From assembly GCA_947452455.1 (NCBI GenBank), contig CANGBX010000002.1:434001-498000 (forward strand): a stretch of 64,000 bases of DNA, in the 5' to 3' direction. The position numbers and the translations under genes are program-made. The notes below the pieces were generated by a model. The model was given only the letters and a program-made list of their open reading frames with translations, did no database searches and was not told the DNA's origin. Source of the stretch: Beijerinckiaceae bacterium. Lineage in GTDB: Bacteria > Pseudomonadota > Alphaproteobacteria > Rhizobiales > Beijerinckiaceae. Shown in pieces: positions 20,601 to 29,244 of the stretch (position 1 is its first letter; the number at the start of each line of letters is the position of its first letter).

Positions 20601-21109
20601 CGGGCAATGTCTGCACGCCCCAACCGCAGCGCCTGATCCAGCGGACCTGTCGGCCCACCCGTCAGTGCAATAATCCCGGCGCAATGCTTTTGGACCAGCG
20701 CCAAAGGCACATGCGGATTTTCGCCGGGTTCGGGATCAAGCCAGGCCTTGGAGCCGAGCTTCATGAGGTTCTCATAGCCCGCTTCGCTCTGCGCCAAGAG
20801 GACAAGGGCGCCGCGGCCGAGACAGTGAATGTCAGCGCCACGAACGCCAAGGGCGGCAGCATCGGCAAAGTCGACCATCAGGTGAATGCCGATGATCGGC
20901 TGGATGCCATCCTTGGACAGCTTTTCGGAAAATTCGAGCGCGCCGAACAGATTGTTCGTGTCGGTGATGGCGAGCGCTGGCTGGTTATCGGCGGCGGCCA
21001 GTTTGCCAAGCTTGGCAATGGTCAGCGCGCCCTCGCGCAGCGAAAAGGACGTGTGGACGTGCAGATGAACAAAACCGACGTCTTTGATCACACGGTTCAA
21101 GGGTGTCAC
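17612..21109 (-). CDS. dnaE: DNA polymerase III subunit alpha
   Basis: Replicative DNA polymerase catalytic subunit, ~1,165 residues. The N-terminal PHP domain is plain (FVHLHVHTSFSLREGA); the polymerase core holds GPGRGSGAGSLVAYAL and the catalytic aspartates in PDFDIDFCQ; an HhH region (KSHAAAYALIAYQTGWFK) and C-terminal OB fold follow. The frame is open to a GTG at 21169, but homologues begin only a few residues before FVHLHVH, so I use GTG at 21109 (VTPLNRVIKD); a GGGTAGG lies 13 bases before it. This is the replicative DnaE, not the mutagenic DnaE2, judged by its PHP domain and context. The SOS-controlled peptide gene lies 77 bases upstream on the same strand, so some dnaE transcription could start at that promoter. 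Confidence 0.96.
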   Translation of the reverse strand: MTPLNRVIKDVGFVHLHVHTSFSLREGALTIAKLGKLAAADNQPALAITDTNNLFGALEFSEKLSKDGIQPIIGIHLMVDFADAAALGVRGADIHCLGRGALVLLAQSEAGYENLMKLGSKAWLDPEPGENPHVPLALVQKHCAGIIALTGGPTGPLDQALRLGRADIARSRLDALRPFFDKRLYIELQRHDTPEQRAHEPVLIDMAYELGLPLVATNEAYFPARSDYEAHDALLCISDGTLVSAGDRRRLTREHRFKTRSEMLELFADLPEATNNSVEIALRCSYRPLTRNPILPRFTTGGVASDAQASEEAETQELARQAREGLRARLDKYGPAPGLATSDYEERLEFELSIITRMKFPGYFLIVADFIKWAKLQGIPVGPGRGSGAGSLVAYALTITDLDPLRFGLLFERFLNPERVSMPDFDIDFCQTRREEVIRYVRDRYGSDRVAQIITFGSFLARGVMRNVGRVLEMPLGQVDKLAKLVPQNPAAPVSLKQAIESEPRLREAAEADPNVGKMLKIAETLEGLYSNASTHAAGIVIGDRPLDELVPLYRDPKSDMPATQFNMKWVEPAGLVKFDFLGLKTLTTLSTTVELLKKRGIVVDISAIPLDDKKTYEMLGRGETIGVFQVESAGMRKALAEMRADRLEDIIALVALYRPGPMANIPTYCAVKHGEIEADYIHPLIEPVLKETCGVIIYQEQVMQIAQILSGYSLGEADLLRRAMGKKIKAEMDAQRERFVKGSLEKKITQQKADEIFDLLAKFADYGFNKSHAAAYALIAYQTGWFKANYPVEFLAASMTLDKGNTDKLSEFRNEARRLGIRVEPPSLRSSGVDFDVHETEDGTLIIRYALSAVKGVGEGQAAAIVDARGDKPFRDLADFAARINPRDVNKRVLESLCAAGAFDELEPERARAFAALETVLAIANRTQAERAGGQNSLFGGALSEPEKITIPKVPAWPAAERLRREFDAVGFFLSGHPLDDYQNVMQKLRVERWAEFSRAVKKGASAARLAATVLDRTERRTKSGNKMGIVTLSDQSGQYEAIMFQEGLNQYRDQLEKGAVVLVGLQANVEGEDVRARIVSVEPLDVAAQRVQKGLRIFLRDESPLSSLTARLGQRGEGEISFVLMLDKERGEVEVKLPGRYQVSSQMAGAIKAIPGVVSVEHV

Positions 21110-21186
21110 TCCGTCTTGAGACCTACCCTTTATCGGGCAATCAGGCGGGTGTTGGAAGCCGTTGGCCACCCCCGCCCACAGAGTCC

Positions 21187-21306
21187 TTAGACGGGCATGC
21201 CACCCGTCATGGCATTGGCAAACATGATGATCGCGGCCAAAAAGGCGGCGGCCGCCAGTCCTTCGGCAATGTCTTCAGCAATGTTCTTCACGGCGACAGG
21301 AAACAT
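21187..21306 (-). CDS. 39-residue SOS-controlled membrane peptide
   Basis: A small gene of 39 codons. ATG at 21306 follows a strong ribosome site (GGAGG, five bases before the start), which rules out the longer frame to 21387. The product starts MFPVAVKNIAEDIAEG and has one hydrophobic helix (LAAAAFLAAIIMFANA), so it is a probable single-pass inner-membrane peptide. Its promoter has TTGACA and CATAGT separated by 17 bases, with a perfect LexA box in the spacer. By analogy with SidA of Caulobacter, a short SOS-induced inner-membrane division inhibitor, it may halt division after DNA damage; this is inference from regulation, size and topology, not from sequence similarity. The alternative is a small membrane peptide of other function. 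Confidence 0.8.
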   Translation of the reverse strand: MFPVAVKNIAEDIAEGLAAAAFLAAIIMFANAMTGGMPV

Positions 21307-21330
21307 AGGAACCTCCATCTGTGTGAAGAG

Positions 21331-21359
21331 ACTATGTTCTTGTTTTGTTCTTTTGTCAA
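21331..21359 (-). promoter_or_regulatory. LexA-controlled promoter of the 39-residue peptide gene
   Basis: On the minus strand: -35 TTGACA (21359-21354), a 17-base spacer, -10 CATAGT (21336-21331). The spacer contains the alphaproteobacterial SOS box GAAC-N7-GAAC (plus strand GTTC at 21336-21339 and 21347-21350). The uvrA/ssb box has nearly the same 15 bases. The predicted leader is only ~20 bases and carries the GGAGG ribosome site. Confidence 0.88.
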
Positions 21360-21393
21360 ACGCAACGGCAAATAAAGTTAATTGCACTGATTT

Positions 21394-22104
21394 CTAAAGA
21401 CCTTCTGCCACAAAGCGGCGCCAGCCGTCTGCCCGCAATTGGCAAGCGGGGCAGGCTCCGCACCCCCGGCCCCAATCAAATTGGCCTGTCCGATCACCCT
21501 TGTAGCAAGAGTGGGTTTCTTCGCGCACGAGTGTGAGAAAAGCCTCGCCGCCAAGTTCGCGCGCCATAGCAAAAGTCTGCGCCTTGTCGATCCACATGAG
21601 CGGTGTCTCCACCACAAAACGGCGTTCCAGACCGAGGTTGAGCGCCACCTGCATGGCCTTGATCGTGTCGTCACGGCAATCGGGATAGCCGGAATAATCC
21701 GTTTCGCAGACACCGGTGACAATATGCTTGAGCCCACGCCGATAAGCATATGCGGCTGCGAAAGAAAGAAAGATCAGATTGCGGCCGGGCACGAACGTAT
21801 TGGGCAGGCCATCTTCGCCCATTTTCATTTCGACTTCGCGGGTCAAAGCCGTGTTGGACAGAGTGCCAATCGCTTCAACCGGCACGACCACATCATCGCC
21901 CAGCCGCCCAGCCCATTGGGGAAAGCGCGCGCGGATCGAGGCCAGCACATCGAGGCGGCACTCCATTTCGATATGATGGCGCTGGCCGTAATCAAAGCCG
22001 ATCGTCTCGACGCGGTCATAGCGTTCAAGCGCCCAGCCCAAACAGGTGGTGGAATCCTGTCCGCCTGAAAAGAGAACGAGCGCCCCGCCCGGCATCTGCG
22101 CCAT
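21394..22104 (-). CDS. queC: 7-cyano-7-deazaguanine synthase QueC
   Basis: Converts 7-carboxy-7-deazaguanine, ammonia and ATP to preQ0 on the way to queuosine. 236 residues, normal for QueC. The ATP-pyrophosphatase loop SGGQDSTT lies at residues ~14-21, and the zinc cysteines are in HSCYKGD and GCGACPAC near the C terminus. ATG lies four bases after the lolD stop, so it is probably co-transcribed with lolCD. Queuosine genes queA and tgt lie 6 kb away in the same window. Confidence 0.95.
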   Translation of the reverse strand: MAQMPGGALVLFSGGQDSTTCLGWALERYDRVETIGFDYGQRHHIEMECRLDVLASIRARFPQWAGRLGDDVVVPVEAIGTLSNTALTREVEMKMGEDGLPNTFVPGRNLIFLSFAAAYAYRRGLKHIVTGVCETDYSGYPDCRDDTIKAMQVALNLGLERRFVVETPLMWIDKAQTFAMARELGGEAFLTLVREETHSCYKGDRTGQFDWGRGCGACPACQLRADGWRRFVAEGL

Positions 22105-22108
22105 AGCC

Positions 22109-22801
22109 CTACTCCAGCTCGACGATCTTGCCGTCGCGCAACGTCACGCGCCGATCCATGCGCCGCGCAAGCTCCAGATTATGGGTGGCGATCAAAGCAG
22201 CGAGGCCGGAGAAGCGGACAAGGTCGGTCAATGCGCCAAAGACATGATCAGCTGTGCGCGGGTCGAGATTGCCGGTCGGCTCATCGGCCAGAAGGATGCG
22301 GGGTCCATTGGCGACCGCTCGCGCAATGGCGACGCGCTGCTGCTCGCCGCCCGACAATTCACCCGGTCGATGCTTCTCGCGCTCGCCCAGACCCAGATAG
22401 GTCAGAAGCTCCAACGAGCGTTCGCGGGCAACTTTCTTGGTAAGCCCGCGGATCAACTGAGGCATCATGACATTTTCAGCTGCCGAGAATTCGGGCAGCA
22501 GATGATGGAATTGATAGACAAAGCCAAGTTCGAGACGGCGCAGAGACGTGCGCGCTTCATCATCCAAATGGCTGGTTCGTTCCTGCCCGATATAGACTTC
22601 GCCGCCATCCGGCTTTTCGAGAAGCCCCGCTATATGCAGAAGCGTCGACTTGCCTGCACCAGAGGGCGCGATCAATGCCACAGATTGACCGGGCCAAATG
22701 GCGAGCTCGGCACCCCGCAAAATGGCAAGCTCATTATCGCCCTGCTTGTAGCTGCGCTCGACCTGCTGAATGAAAAGGGCTGGCTGGCTCATCTCACTCA
22801 C
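22109..22801 (-). CDS. lolD: lipoprotein-releasing ABC transporter ATPase LolD
   Basis: ATPase that powers release of outer-membrane lipoproteins to the periplasmic carrier. 230 residues with Walker [10 protein letters not shown], signature LSGGEQQR and Walker [16 protein letters not shown] at 22801 overlaps the lolC stop by four bases (GTGA); an in-frame ATG three codons on is possible. With lolC it forms a coupled pair, the usual alphaproteobacterial arrangement. Confidence 0.94.
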   Translation of the reverse strand: MSEMSQPALFIQQVERSYKQGDNELAILRGAELAIWPGQSVALIAPSGAGKSTLLHIAGLLEKPDGGEVYIGQERTSHLDDEARTSLRRLELGFVYQFHHLLPEFSAAENVMMPQLIRGLTKKVARERSLELLTYLGLGEREKHRPGELSGGEQQRVAIARAVANGPRILLADEPTGNLDPRTADHVFGALTDLVRFSGLAALIATHNLELARRMDRRVTLRDGKIVELE

Positions 22802-24066
22802 TCGTAGCGCAGGGCTTCCACCGGATCGAGCTTGGCCGCCCGACGGGATGGAAAGATGGTGGCGAGCACCGACAAAGTGAGCGAGAGCAGGACCACACTC
22901 ACCACATCCGACATTTGCACGACAGAGGGCAAGCGGCTGAGCAGATAGAAGGTCGGATCGAAAATATTCATACCAAGCAGGCGATTGAGGAAGAGCCTGA
23001 TCGGTTCGAGATTATGCGCAACCAGAAGGCCAAGCAGAAATCCCGCAAAGGTTCCGGAAATTCCAATCGCAGCCCCCGTGATGAGAAACACACGCTGGAT
23101 AGCACCGCGTGTCGCCCCCATGGTGCGCAAAATGGCAATGTCACGGCTCTTGTCTTTCACCAACATGGTGAGGCCCGAGATGATATTCAGCGCAGCCACC
23201 AGCACGATCAGAGTGAGGATGAAAAACATCACCGTGCGCTCGATCTTCAGGGCATCGAAGAAGCTTTTATTGCGCTGGCGCCAATCCGTCATGATCATCG
23301 GGCGCTGGACGGCACGATCCAAAATCGTTCGCATTTCATCCATGCGCTCGGGTTGATCGACAAAGGCTTCAATCACCGAAGCCTCGCCCTCTTTGTTGAA
23401 AAATGCCTGCGCCTCATCAAATGGCATATAGACAAAGAGCCCATCGAATTCGGTAACGCCGATCTGGAAGATTGCCACAACAGGATAAGATTTCATCCGC
23501 GGCGCGACACCAAAAGGCGTTGCCGCCCCGCGCGCTGTGAGAATGGTCACATTGTCACCAATGCGAAGCGACAGGGTCTCCGCCATTTTTTGACCAATGG
23601 CGACGCCCCCGCCCGTGTCAAATGAATCGAGTGTGCCTAGACGCACATTGTTTGAAATACCCGGTAGCTTTTTAATATCGGCTTCGCGAATACCGCGCAC
23701 TAGCGCGCCCGTCTGCTGATAAAGTGACGAAACACCCGCCGCACTTTCAACCATGGGCAGAGCGAGCGTGACGCCCTTTACCTTGCGCAGACGATCCGTG
23801 ACTTCATCATAATCATCGAGCGGTCTCTCGACACCTTGCAGAAAAACATGGCCATTGATGCCGATGATCTTGTTCATCAGCTCGATATGAAAACCGTTCA
23901 TGACCGACATAACAACGATCAATGTCGCCACGCCCAGCATGATGCCGACGAAAGAAAAGCCCGCAATCACGGATACAAAACCCTGTGCGCGGCGAGCTCG
24001 CAGATAGCGAAGCGCAATCATCCATTCAAAGGGCGAAAAGGCTTTGGCGCCTGTGGGCTCGTTCAT
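22798..24066 (-). CDS. lolC: lipoprotein-releasing ABC transporter permease LolC/E
   Basis: Inner-membrane permease partner of LolD; 422 residues. Residues ~15-50 carry the family opening ([20 protein letters not shown]) and first membrane helix, then a large periplasmic MacB-like domain, then three helices and a C-terminal FtsX domain ([16 protein letters not shown]). ATG at 24066 is preferred to GTG at 24069 because AGGAG lies seven bases before it. Alphaproteobacteria generally have a single LolC/E-type permease, so this one should act as a homodimer (family knowledge). Confidence 0.93.
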   Translation of the reverse strand: MNEPTGAKAFSPFEWMIALRYLRARRAQGFVSVIAGFSFVGIMLGVATLIVVMSVMNGFHIELMNKIIGINGHVFLQGVERPLDDYDEVTDRLRKVKGVTLALPMVESAAGVSSLYQQTGALVRGIREADIKKLPGISNNVRLGTLDSFDTGGGVAIGQKMAETLSLRIGDNVTILTARGAATPFGVAPRMKSYPVVAIFQIGVTEFDGLFVYMPFDEAQAFFNKEGEASVIEAFVDQPERMDEMRTILDRAVQRPMIMTDWRQRNKSFFDALKIERTVMFFILTLIVLVAALNIISGLTMLVKDKSRDIAILRTMGATRGAIQRVFLITGAAIGISGTFAGFLLGLLVAHNLEPIRLFLNRLLGMNIFDPTFYLLSRLPSVVQMSDVVSVVLLSLTLSVLATIFPSRRAAKLDPVEALRYE

Positions 24067-24080
24067 CACGCTTCTCCTGC

Positions 24081-24160
24081 GTCATTGCGAGCCATAGGCG
24101 AAGGAAACCGGAGGCCATGCGTGAGGCCTCTGGTTTGCTTCGCTGCGCTCGCAATGACGG
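24081..24160. repeat. dispersed palindromic repeat, copy A
   Basis: Between lolC and proS. Starts GTCATTGCGAGC and ends GCTCGCAATGACGG, with internal arms near GGAAACC and GGTTTGC. The ends are inverted complements, so RNA from either strand folds into a long hairpin. Same family as copies B, C and D. Confidence 0.85.
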
Positions 24161-24181
24161 TTGAAATTCGTGACAAAAAAC

Positions 24182-25513
24182 TCAACCCTTCTTTGCTGCA
24201 AATTTGTTGACCACTTCTTCAAGTGACAACAATTCACGCTCGCCTGTGCGGCGATGCTTCACTTCGACCTTGCCGTCAGCAAGTGCCTTCGGGCCAACAA
24301 TGATCTGAACAGGAACACCAATCAGATCCATTGTCGCAAATTTTGCACCTGGACGATCATCACGATCATCATAGAGCACATCGAAGCCGGCCTTGGTAAA
24401 TTCACCGTAAAGCTTTTCGCAGGCCGCGTCCGTCGCCGCATCGCCAACCTTGAGGTTAGCAATGGCAAAGATGAAAGGCGCAACCGCATCCGGCCAAATG
24501 ATCCCGGCCTCGTCATGATTGGCTTCGATCAGTGCTGCCACCAGACGCGAAGGACCGATGCCGTAGGAGCCCATCTGCACCGTGACATCCTTACCATCGG
24601 GGCCATTGACGACCGCCTTCATGGGTTCGGAATATTTGGTGCCGAAATTGAAAATATGGCCAACTTCGATGCCACGCGCCGAAACGCGGTCAGACTCGGG
24701 CATGGCTTCATAGGCAGAAGCATCATGCATTTCTGATGTCGCAGCATATTTGGATGTCCAAGTGTCGAAGACGCCCTGCATAGCGGCGCGGCTTTCAAAG
24801 TCGATGTTTTCCGCCGGCGCATCGAGTGCGAGAAAATCCTTATGGCAGAAAACTTCGCTCTCGCCTGTTGAGGCGAGAATGATGAATTCATGAGACAGAT
24901 TGCCACCAATCGGGCCGGTGTCGGCGCGCATCGGAATGGCTTTCAAGCCCATGCGCGCAAAGGTGCGCAAATAGGCCGTGAACATTTTGTAATAGGAATG
25001 ACGCGCGCCTTCCGCATCCAGATCGAAGGAGTAAGCATCCTTCATCAAAAATTCGCGTGAGCGCATCACGCCGAAACGCGGGCGGACTTCATCGCGGAAT
25101 TTCCACTGGATGTGATAAAGATTGAGCGGCAAATCTTTGTAGGACCGCACATAGGCGCGGAAGATCTCCGTGATCATTTCTTCATTCGTCGGACCAAAGA
25201 GCATGTCACGCTCATGGCGATCCTTGATGCGCAGCATTTCCTTGCCGTAATCATCATAGCGGCCGGACTCGCGCCACAGATCTGCTGACTGGATAACCGG
25301 CATCAGCAATTCAATCGCGCCTGCGCGGTTCTGTTCTTCGCGGATGATGGCGTTGATCTTGTTGAGCACCTTCAGGCCCAGCGGAAGCCAGGCATAAATG
25401 CCAGCCGATTCCTGACGGATCATCCCCGCCCTCAGCATCAGACGATGCGAGACGATTTCCGCCTCTTTGGGCGTTTCGCGCAGAATGGGCAGGAAGAAAC
25501 GGGAAAGGCGCAT
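24182..25513 (-). CDS. proS: proline-tRNA ligase, short form
   Basis: Charges tRNA-Pro. About 443 residues from ATG at 25513 ([13 protein letters not shown]); an 18-codon upstream extension is possible but unlike the family. Class II motifs are visible: motif 2 [20 protein letters not shown] and motif 3 [14 protein letters not shown], with a C-terminal anticodon-binding domain. The length shows it lacks the ~180-residue editing insertion, as usual for alphaproteobacterial ProS. Confidence 0.96.
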   Translation of the reverse strand: MRLSRFFLPILRETPKEAEIVSHRLMLRAGMIRQESAGIYAWLPLGLKVLNKINAIIREEQNRAGAIELLMPVIQSADLWRESGRYDDYGKEMLRIKDRHERDMLFGPTNEEMITEIFRAYVRSYKDLPLNLYHIQWKFRDEVRPRFGVMRSREFLMKDAYSFDLDAEGARHSYYKMFTAYLRTFARMGLKAIPMRADTGPIGGNLSHEFIILASTGESEVFCHKDFLALDAPAENIDFESRAAMQGVFDTWTSKYAATSEMHDASAYEAMPESDRVSARGIEVGHIFNFGTKYSEPMKAVVNGPDGKDVTVQMGSYGIGPSRLVAALIEANHDEAGIIWPDAVAPFIFAIANLKVGDAATDAACEKLYGEFTKAGFDVLYDDRDDRPGAKFATMDLIGVPVQIIVGPKALADGKVEVKHRRTGERELLSLEEVVNKFAAKKG

Positions 25514-25715
25514 TTTCGGGTCCGGTTTTGAGATGAAAGAATCAGAATAAGGCCACGTGATGACCAAGCTTAGAAGCTAACAATCGCAAACGCCCTCAAA
25601 AGACAAGCAAGCCCCATTTGAGGGATGACCGCCAAAGGGCTGTGCAACGGGTTTAGGTAAAAATAATCTATTTATATCAGTAACTTAAATAACATATGTC
25701 CAAGTGCTTTGCATC

Positions 25716-25744
25716 TTGAACCACCCCCTTCACAACCCCAGAAT
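25716..25744 (+). promoter_or_regulatory. predicted promoter of the structured RNA
   Basis: TTGAAC at 25716-25721, 17-base spacer, CAGAAT at 25739-25744 (four of six -10 positions match). It predicts a start near 25751, just before the first stem of the RNA. Confidence 0.5.
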
Positions 25745-25750
25745 CCTCGG

Positions 25751-25962
25751 ATACAGTCCTCCCGCTAATCCGAAAGGAGGCCACCTTCTGGCTAAGTCCA
25801 GAGAGTGTGCTGCAGTCCAAGTCGCGGGAGGAACCTTTTCCGGTGCGACCTACAGGGGGACTAGAGCCTCCGGGGTCATAAAAAGGCTGGAGAAGGGCGA
25901 GACAAGGAGTCTGAAAGCAAGGTATCGGCCTCGGAGGGGGCTGAGCCTTGCTTTTATTTTTT
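25751..25962 (+). ncRNA. candidate structured small RNA, family not recognised
   Basis: About 210 bases between proS and the DoxX gene, both on the other strand. A 9-bp perfect stem (TCCTCCCGC 25757-25765 with GCGGGAGGA 25824-25832) encloses a 10-bp hairpin with one mismatch (25782-25791 with 25798-25807). The 3' end is a terminator hairpin (AAGCAAGG 25915-25922 with CCTTGCTT 25946-25953) running into TTTTATTTTTT. A promoter-like pair lies upstream. The overlapping 86-codon frame shows no protein-like features. I checked it by eye against RNase P RNA, SRP RNA, tmRNA and 6S RNA and saw none of their signature sequences. It may be a housekeeping or trans-acting RNA of this lineage. Confidence 0.6.
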
Positions 25963-25965
25963 AAA

Positions 25966-25993
25966 GGCCAAGCTTGCGCTTGGCCCTATTTTT
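25966..25993. terminator. bidirectional terminator hairpin
   Basis: GGCCAAGC-TTGC-GCTTGGCC (perfect 8-bp stem, 25966-25985) followed by CTATTTTT on the plus strand; preceded by A-rich sequence, so it also serves the minus-strand DoxX gene that ends beside it. Confidence 0.8.
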
Positions 25994-26424
25994 CAAAGGG
26001 GCTTAAAGCCCAGGCGCTGAAGAACATTATTGGCAAGCGACAGCAGCGCATCTCGGCGCAAGAAAGCAACAATGCTTGCCACAATGAAGGTGAAGCAAGC
26101 TTCCTTGAACAATTGTCCGCCATCCCCATAAGGATCGACGCCAAGCGGCGTGAAAAGGTGAAAGACAATCGCGCCAGCCATAATGCCCATGGCGAACAAA
26201 GCGCCTAAACCCTGCGTCGCTGGAATCAAGACCAGAAGACCTGCAGCAATCTCCATGCTCGCAACGAAAAGACGGAATGGCTGCTCAGGAATACCCGACC
26301 AATCAGACAGACGCTCGAACACCAATGTCGGCCCAACCAGTTTGTACTGCTCATACCAAAAGAATTCGAACGCAATCCAGACTGCGCCAAGCCACGCCAG
26401 GGCATTTTTTAAAGTCAGCGACAT
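25993..26424 (-). CDS. DoxX-family membrane protein
   Basis: 143 residues, four predicted hydrophobic helices, with the DoxX-like phrase ASMEIAAGLLVLIPATQGLGAL and a second-half FTFIVASIVAFL. Ribosome site GGAG lies six bases before ATG at 26424. It lies 19 bases downstream of the OpgC-like gene and is probably co-transcribed with it. DoxX proteins are inner-membrane proteins of varied or unknown function, some tied to redox stress; no specific job can be read here. Confidence 0.8.
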   Translation of the reverse strand: MSLTLKNALAWLGAVWIAFEFFWYEQYKLVGPTLVFERLSDWSGIPEQPFRLFVASMEIAAGLLVLIPATQGLGALFAMGIMAGAIVFHLFTPLGVDPYGDGGQLFKEACFTFIVASIVAFLRRDALLSLANNVLQRLGFKPL

Positions 26425-26443
26425 TGTGTACTCCTTCAGTGTC

Positions 26444-27619
26444 TCAGTGTTTTACAGAGCGATCAGGAATTGCCATGTCACGTTTGGCATAGGATTTAGC
26501 CCACGGCTCGCGTTTGACAAAATTCATGAGCGCGGCCGTGCCGAGCAAAATAGAAAAACCAAAAAGATTGACGCCAATTGTGACAAAAACACCAGTCCCT
26601 GCATATTGCAAAATATAGCCGCCTAATTCTGCTGCCACAATGCTCATAACAAAAGTGGCCAGAGATTGCTGACCAATGAGGGCAATGGGAGCCCCCAGAC
26701 CTCGATTGAGACGGTCTGCAAAAGGAGCAACCCAACCTAAAACAAGATAGGCTAAACAGAGGAAATGCAGAAGCCGAACTGGCGAAAGATTGGTTTTTGC
26801 ATCTGCCGGAACGAGAATTGCCTGAATATGTCGAAGGGCAGGAATTGCATCGACCAAAAGTTGAAAAGAAAAAATAAAACCAACGAACAACACGATACCC
26901 GACACGCCAACAAGATGCTTCTGGTGCCAAACTGGGACAGACAATCGCTTTAGACCAAAACTATAGCCCAGCATGAAGCAGAATTGCCATGCGAACGGAT
27001 TGAGAAACCAGACATCGCCTGTCCATGGATTGCCTTTAAAATTTAAACCCAATAGTTGAGCACCTGCCCAGAGGCTGGCAGAAAACATCAATGGCAAATG
27101 ACGATGCACACGTCCAAAAATTTCCAACACTGGCAACAGCGCCAGAATAACAATATACATGGGTAGAATATCAAGAAATTCGGGCAACCAGGACAATTGA
27201 ACCAAAGCAACGAGCGCGACGGAGCTGTGATCAATCAGCGGGATGAACCGCTGAAAAGCCTCTGGCCAAACGAATGTTTGCGCATGATAGGCAAGTGTCA
27301 CAGAGGCCAAGATCAGGCACATTTGCACCCAATAAATCTGCCAGATGCGTCGAAAGACTTTTGCAGTCGCAAGCCACCAACCCTTATTCTGAAATACGCG
27401 CCCAAATGCGCCCGCACTCGCGCAACCTGAACAAAAGACAAACAATTCAGTGCCAGATGAAAATCCAAAACGCGCGGGAATCCAGTCATTCCAGCTATTA
27501 CCCGGCGTATGGGCGATGAAGATGATGAGCATCGTCACGCCTCGAAAAAAATCAAGACGCTGATCGCGAGGAGCGCGTGCAACAGTACCAGCGACCCCTA
27601 TGGGAGTGGCAATTAACAT
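26444..27619 (-). CDS. OpgC-like membrane acyltransferase
   Basis: 391 residues with about ten hydrophobic helices. The N terminus DQRLDFFRGVTMLIIFIAH is the OpgC/acyltransferase_3 opening (R-D-FRG), followed by GTELFVFCSGC. In family members OpgC adds succinyl groups to osmoregulated periplasmic glucans; here the substrate is inferred only. AGGA lies eight bases before ATG at 27619. The glucan synthesis genes are not in the window. Confidence 0.85.
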   Translation of the reverse strand: MLIATPIGVAGTVARAPRDQRLDFFRGVTMLIIFIAHTPGNSWNDWIPARFGFSSGTELFVFCSGCASAGAFGRVFQNKGWWLATAKVFRRIWQIYWVQMCLILASVTLAYHAQTFVWPEAFQRFIPLIDHSSVALVALVQLSWLPEFLDILPMYIVILALLPVLEIFGRVHRHLPLMFSASLWAGAQLLGLNFKGNPWTGDVWFLNPFAWQFCFMLGYSFGLKRLSVPVWHQKHLVGVSGIVLFVGFIFSFQLLVDAIPALRHIQAILVPADAKTNLSPVRLLHFLCLAYLVLGWVAPFADRLNRGLGAPIALIGQQSLATFVMSIVAAELGGYILQYAGTGVFVTIGVNLFGFSILLGTAALMNFVKREPWAKSYAKRDMAIPDRSVKH

Positions 27620-27646
27620 TGCGTAGATCCTAAAAAAATCGCGCGA

Positions 27647-28774
27647 TCAAATGTCACCTCGTTGCCAAGATTCCTTGATCGATAGTTTGAAATCCGAGAA
27701 ACGCCCTTCAGAAATCGCGGCCCGCATACCAGCCATCAGGTCCTGATAATAAGCAAGGTTGACCCAAGTGAGCAGCATCATCCCCAAGATCTCGTCAGAG
27801 CGGACAAGATGATGCAAATAGGCGCGCGAATAATCGCGGGCTGCAGGACAATTGCTTTCAGGATCGAGCGGGCGATGATCCGTGCCGTGTTTGGCATTGC
27901 GCAGATTGATTTTACCAAAGCGTGTGAAAGCCAACCCATGGCGACCTGCGCGCGTTGGCATGACGCAATCGAACATATCGACACCACGGGATACCGCCTC
28001 GATCAGATCATCAGGCGTTCCAACACCCATGAGATAACGCGGTTTGTTCTGCGGGAGACGGGGTTCCACCACATCAATCATGGCAAGCATGACATCCTGC
28101 GGCTCACCAACCGCAAGACCACCAATGGCAAGGCCACCGAAATCCATATCCGCAAGCGCCTTGGCGCTTTCGATCCGCAAGGCAGGCACGGCACCCCCTT
28201 GCACAATCCCGAAAGTCGTCTGACCGGCTTTTCCGGCAAAGGCTTTGCGTGAACGCTCAGCCCACCGCAGCGAAAGCCTCATGGCACGCTCGGCTTCTTG
28301 ATCCGAACAGGGAAGTTTGACGCATTCATCAAATTGCATCTGGATGTCGGAGCCAAGCAAAGCCTGAATTTCCATCGCCCGCTCAGGTGTCAGCACATGT
28401 TTGGCGCCATCAATATGCGATTGGAATGTGACACCATTCTCATCAAGCTTGCGCAGCTTAGACAGTGACATGACTTGAAAGCCGCCGCTATCTGTCAAAA
28501 TCGGGTGAGGCCAGTTCATAAATTTATGCAGGCCGCCCAATTCCGCAACGCGTTCAGCACCCGGGCGCAACATCAAATGATAAGTGTTGCCGAGCACAAC
28601 ATCGGCACCCAATTCGCGGACCTGATCAGCATACATGGCCTTCACGGTTGCAGCCGTACCAACGGGCATGAAGGCTGGCGTACGAATGTTACCGCGGGGC
28701 ATGGTGATCGCGCCGGTGCGCGCCACGCCATCACGGGCATTTACGGTGAAGGAAAACGTCTCGCTGGAGGTCAC
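27647..28774 (-). CDS. tgt: tRNA-guanine transglycosylase
   Basis: Exchanges G34 for preQ1 in tRNAs with GUN anticodons. 375 residues starting at GTG 28774. Catalytic aspartates are in [12 protein letters not shown] and [13 protein letters not shown]; the substrate loop [10 protein letters not shown] is intact. Odd point: the zinc-binding CxCxxC of the E. coli enzyme reads SNCPAA before [11 protein letters not shown], so only one of three cysteines remains. Same strand as queA with a small gene between. Confidence 0.95.
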   Translation of the reverse strand: MTSSETFSFTVNARDGVARTGAITMPRGNIRTPAFMPVGTAATVKAMYADQVRELGADVVLGNTYHLMLRPGAERVAELGGLHKFMNWPHPILTDSGGFQVMSLSKLRKLDENGVTFQSHIDGAKHVLTPERAMEIQALLGSDIQMQFDECVKLPCSDQEAERAMRLSLRWAERSRKAFAGKAGQTTFGIVQGGAVPALRIESAKALADMDFGGLAIGGLAVGEPQDVMLAMIDVVEPRLPQNKPRYLMGVGTPDDLIEAVSRGVDMFDCVMPTRAGRHGLAFTRFGKINLRNAKHGTDHRPLDPESNCPAARDYSRAYLHHLVRSDEILGMMLLTWVNLAYYQDLMAGMRAAISEGRFSDFKLSIKESWQRGDI

Positions 28775-28794
28775 AATCTACTCGTGTGTGAAAC

Positions 28795-28872
28795 CGTCAT
28801 AGCAAGCAAAGCGAAGCAATCCAGTGCCATAATGCGAAAGGCCGGATTGCTTCGCTTCGCTCGCAATGAAGG
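28795..28872. repeat. dispersed palindromic repeat, copy B
   Basis: Lies between the small gene and tgt. Left arm CGTCATAGCAAGCAAAGCGA then AGCAATCCAG; right arm CCGGATTGCTTCGCTTCGCT then CGCAATGAAGG. Long inverted repeat, same family as copies A, C and D, slightly decayed at both ends. Confidence 0.85.
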
Positions 28873-28929
28873 ATAAAATATAATTCCTGATCTGATTTAT
28901 AGTCGCAAAAATAAGTGCAGGCAATCTGC

Positions 28930-29244
28930 TCAGACCCTACTGCCGGGAATGGCGATTTTCACGATTCTATAAAGCCCCTCATCCCCCTCGCCGAAATCTA
29001 TCCGGAAAGTGGTGCCGACCCGCATTTCCGTTTCACGCAAGTCGCAGCGCCAAAATGAGCCGCCTTCGAAAACTATGCGACCTGTTTCATCCATCGTGAA
29101 CGGACGACGTGCCCCATCATAATCAATGCAGCCGAAAGCCAGACTGGGCCCAACCACACGAGCCTCTTCGATAACGAGATCAATGGCCAAAGGGCTTTCC
29201 AGACTGTCATCCACCCAGCGGGCGATCACACGCATCATACTCAT
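28930..29244 (-). CDS. small conserved-looking protein coupled to queA
   Basis: 104 residues from ATG at 29244, which overlaps the queA stop by four bases (ATGA). Composition is soluble, beta-rich and acidic, with phrases [19 protein letters not shown] and [14 protein letters not shown] do not recognise a family. Coupling to queA and position before tgt suggest a link to tRNA modification, or merely shared transcription. Alternative start GTG/ATG codons upstream lie inside queA. Confidence 0.7.
   Translation of the reverse strand: MSMMRVIARWVDDSLESPLAIDLVIEEARVVGPSLAFGCIDYDGARRPFTMDETGRIVFEGGSFWRCDLRETEMRVGTTFRIDFGEGDEGLYRIVKIAIPGSRV

Noticed and set aside
25704-25964. 86-codon plus-strand frame over the RNA
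   Set aside because: No ribosome site or protein likeness; ends inside the terminator hairpin, which favours RNA.
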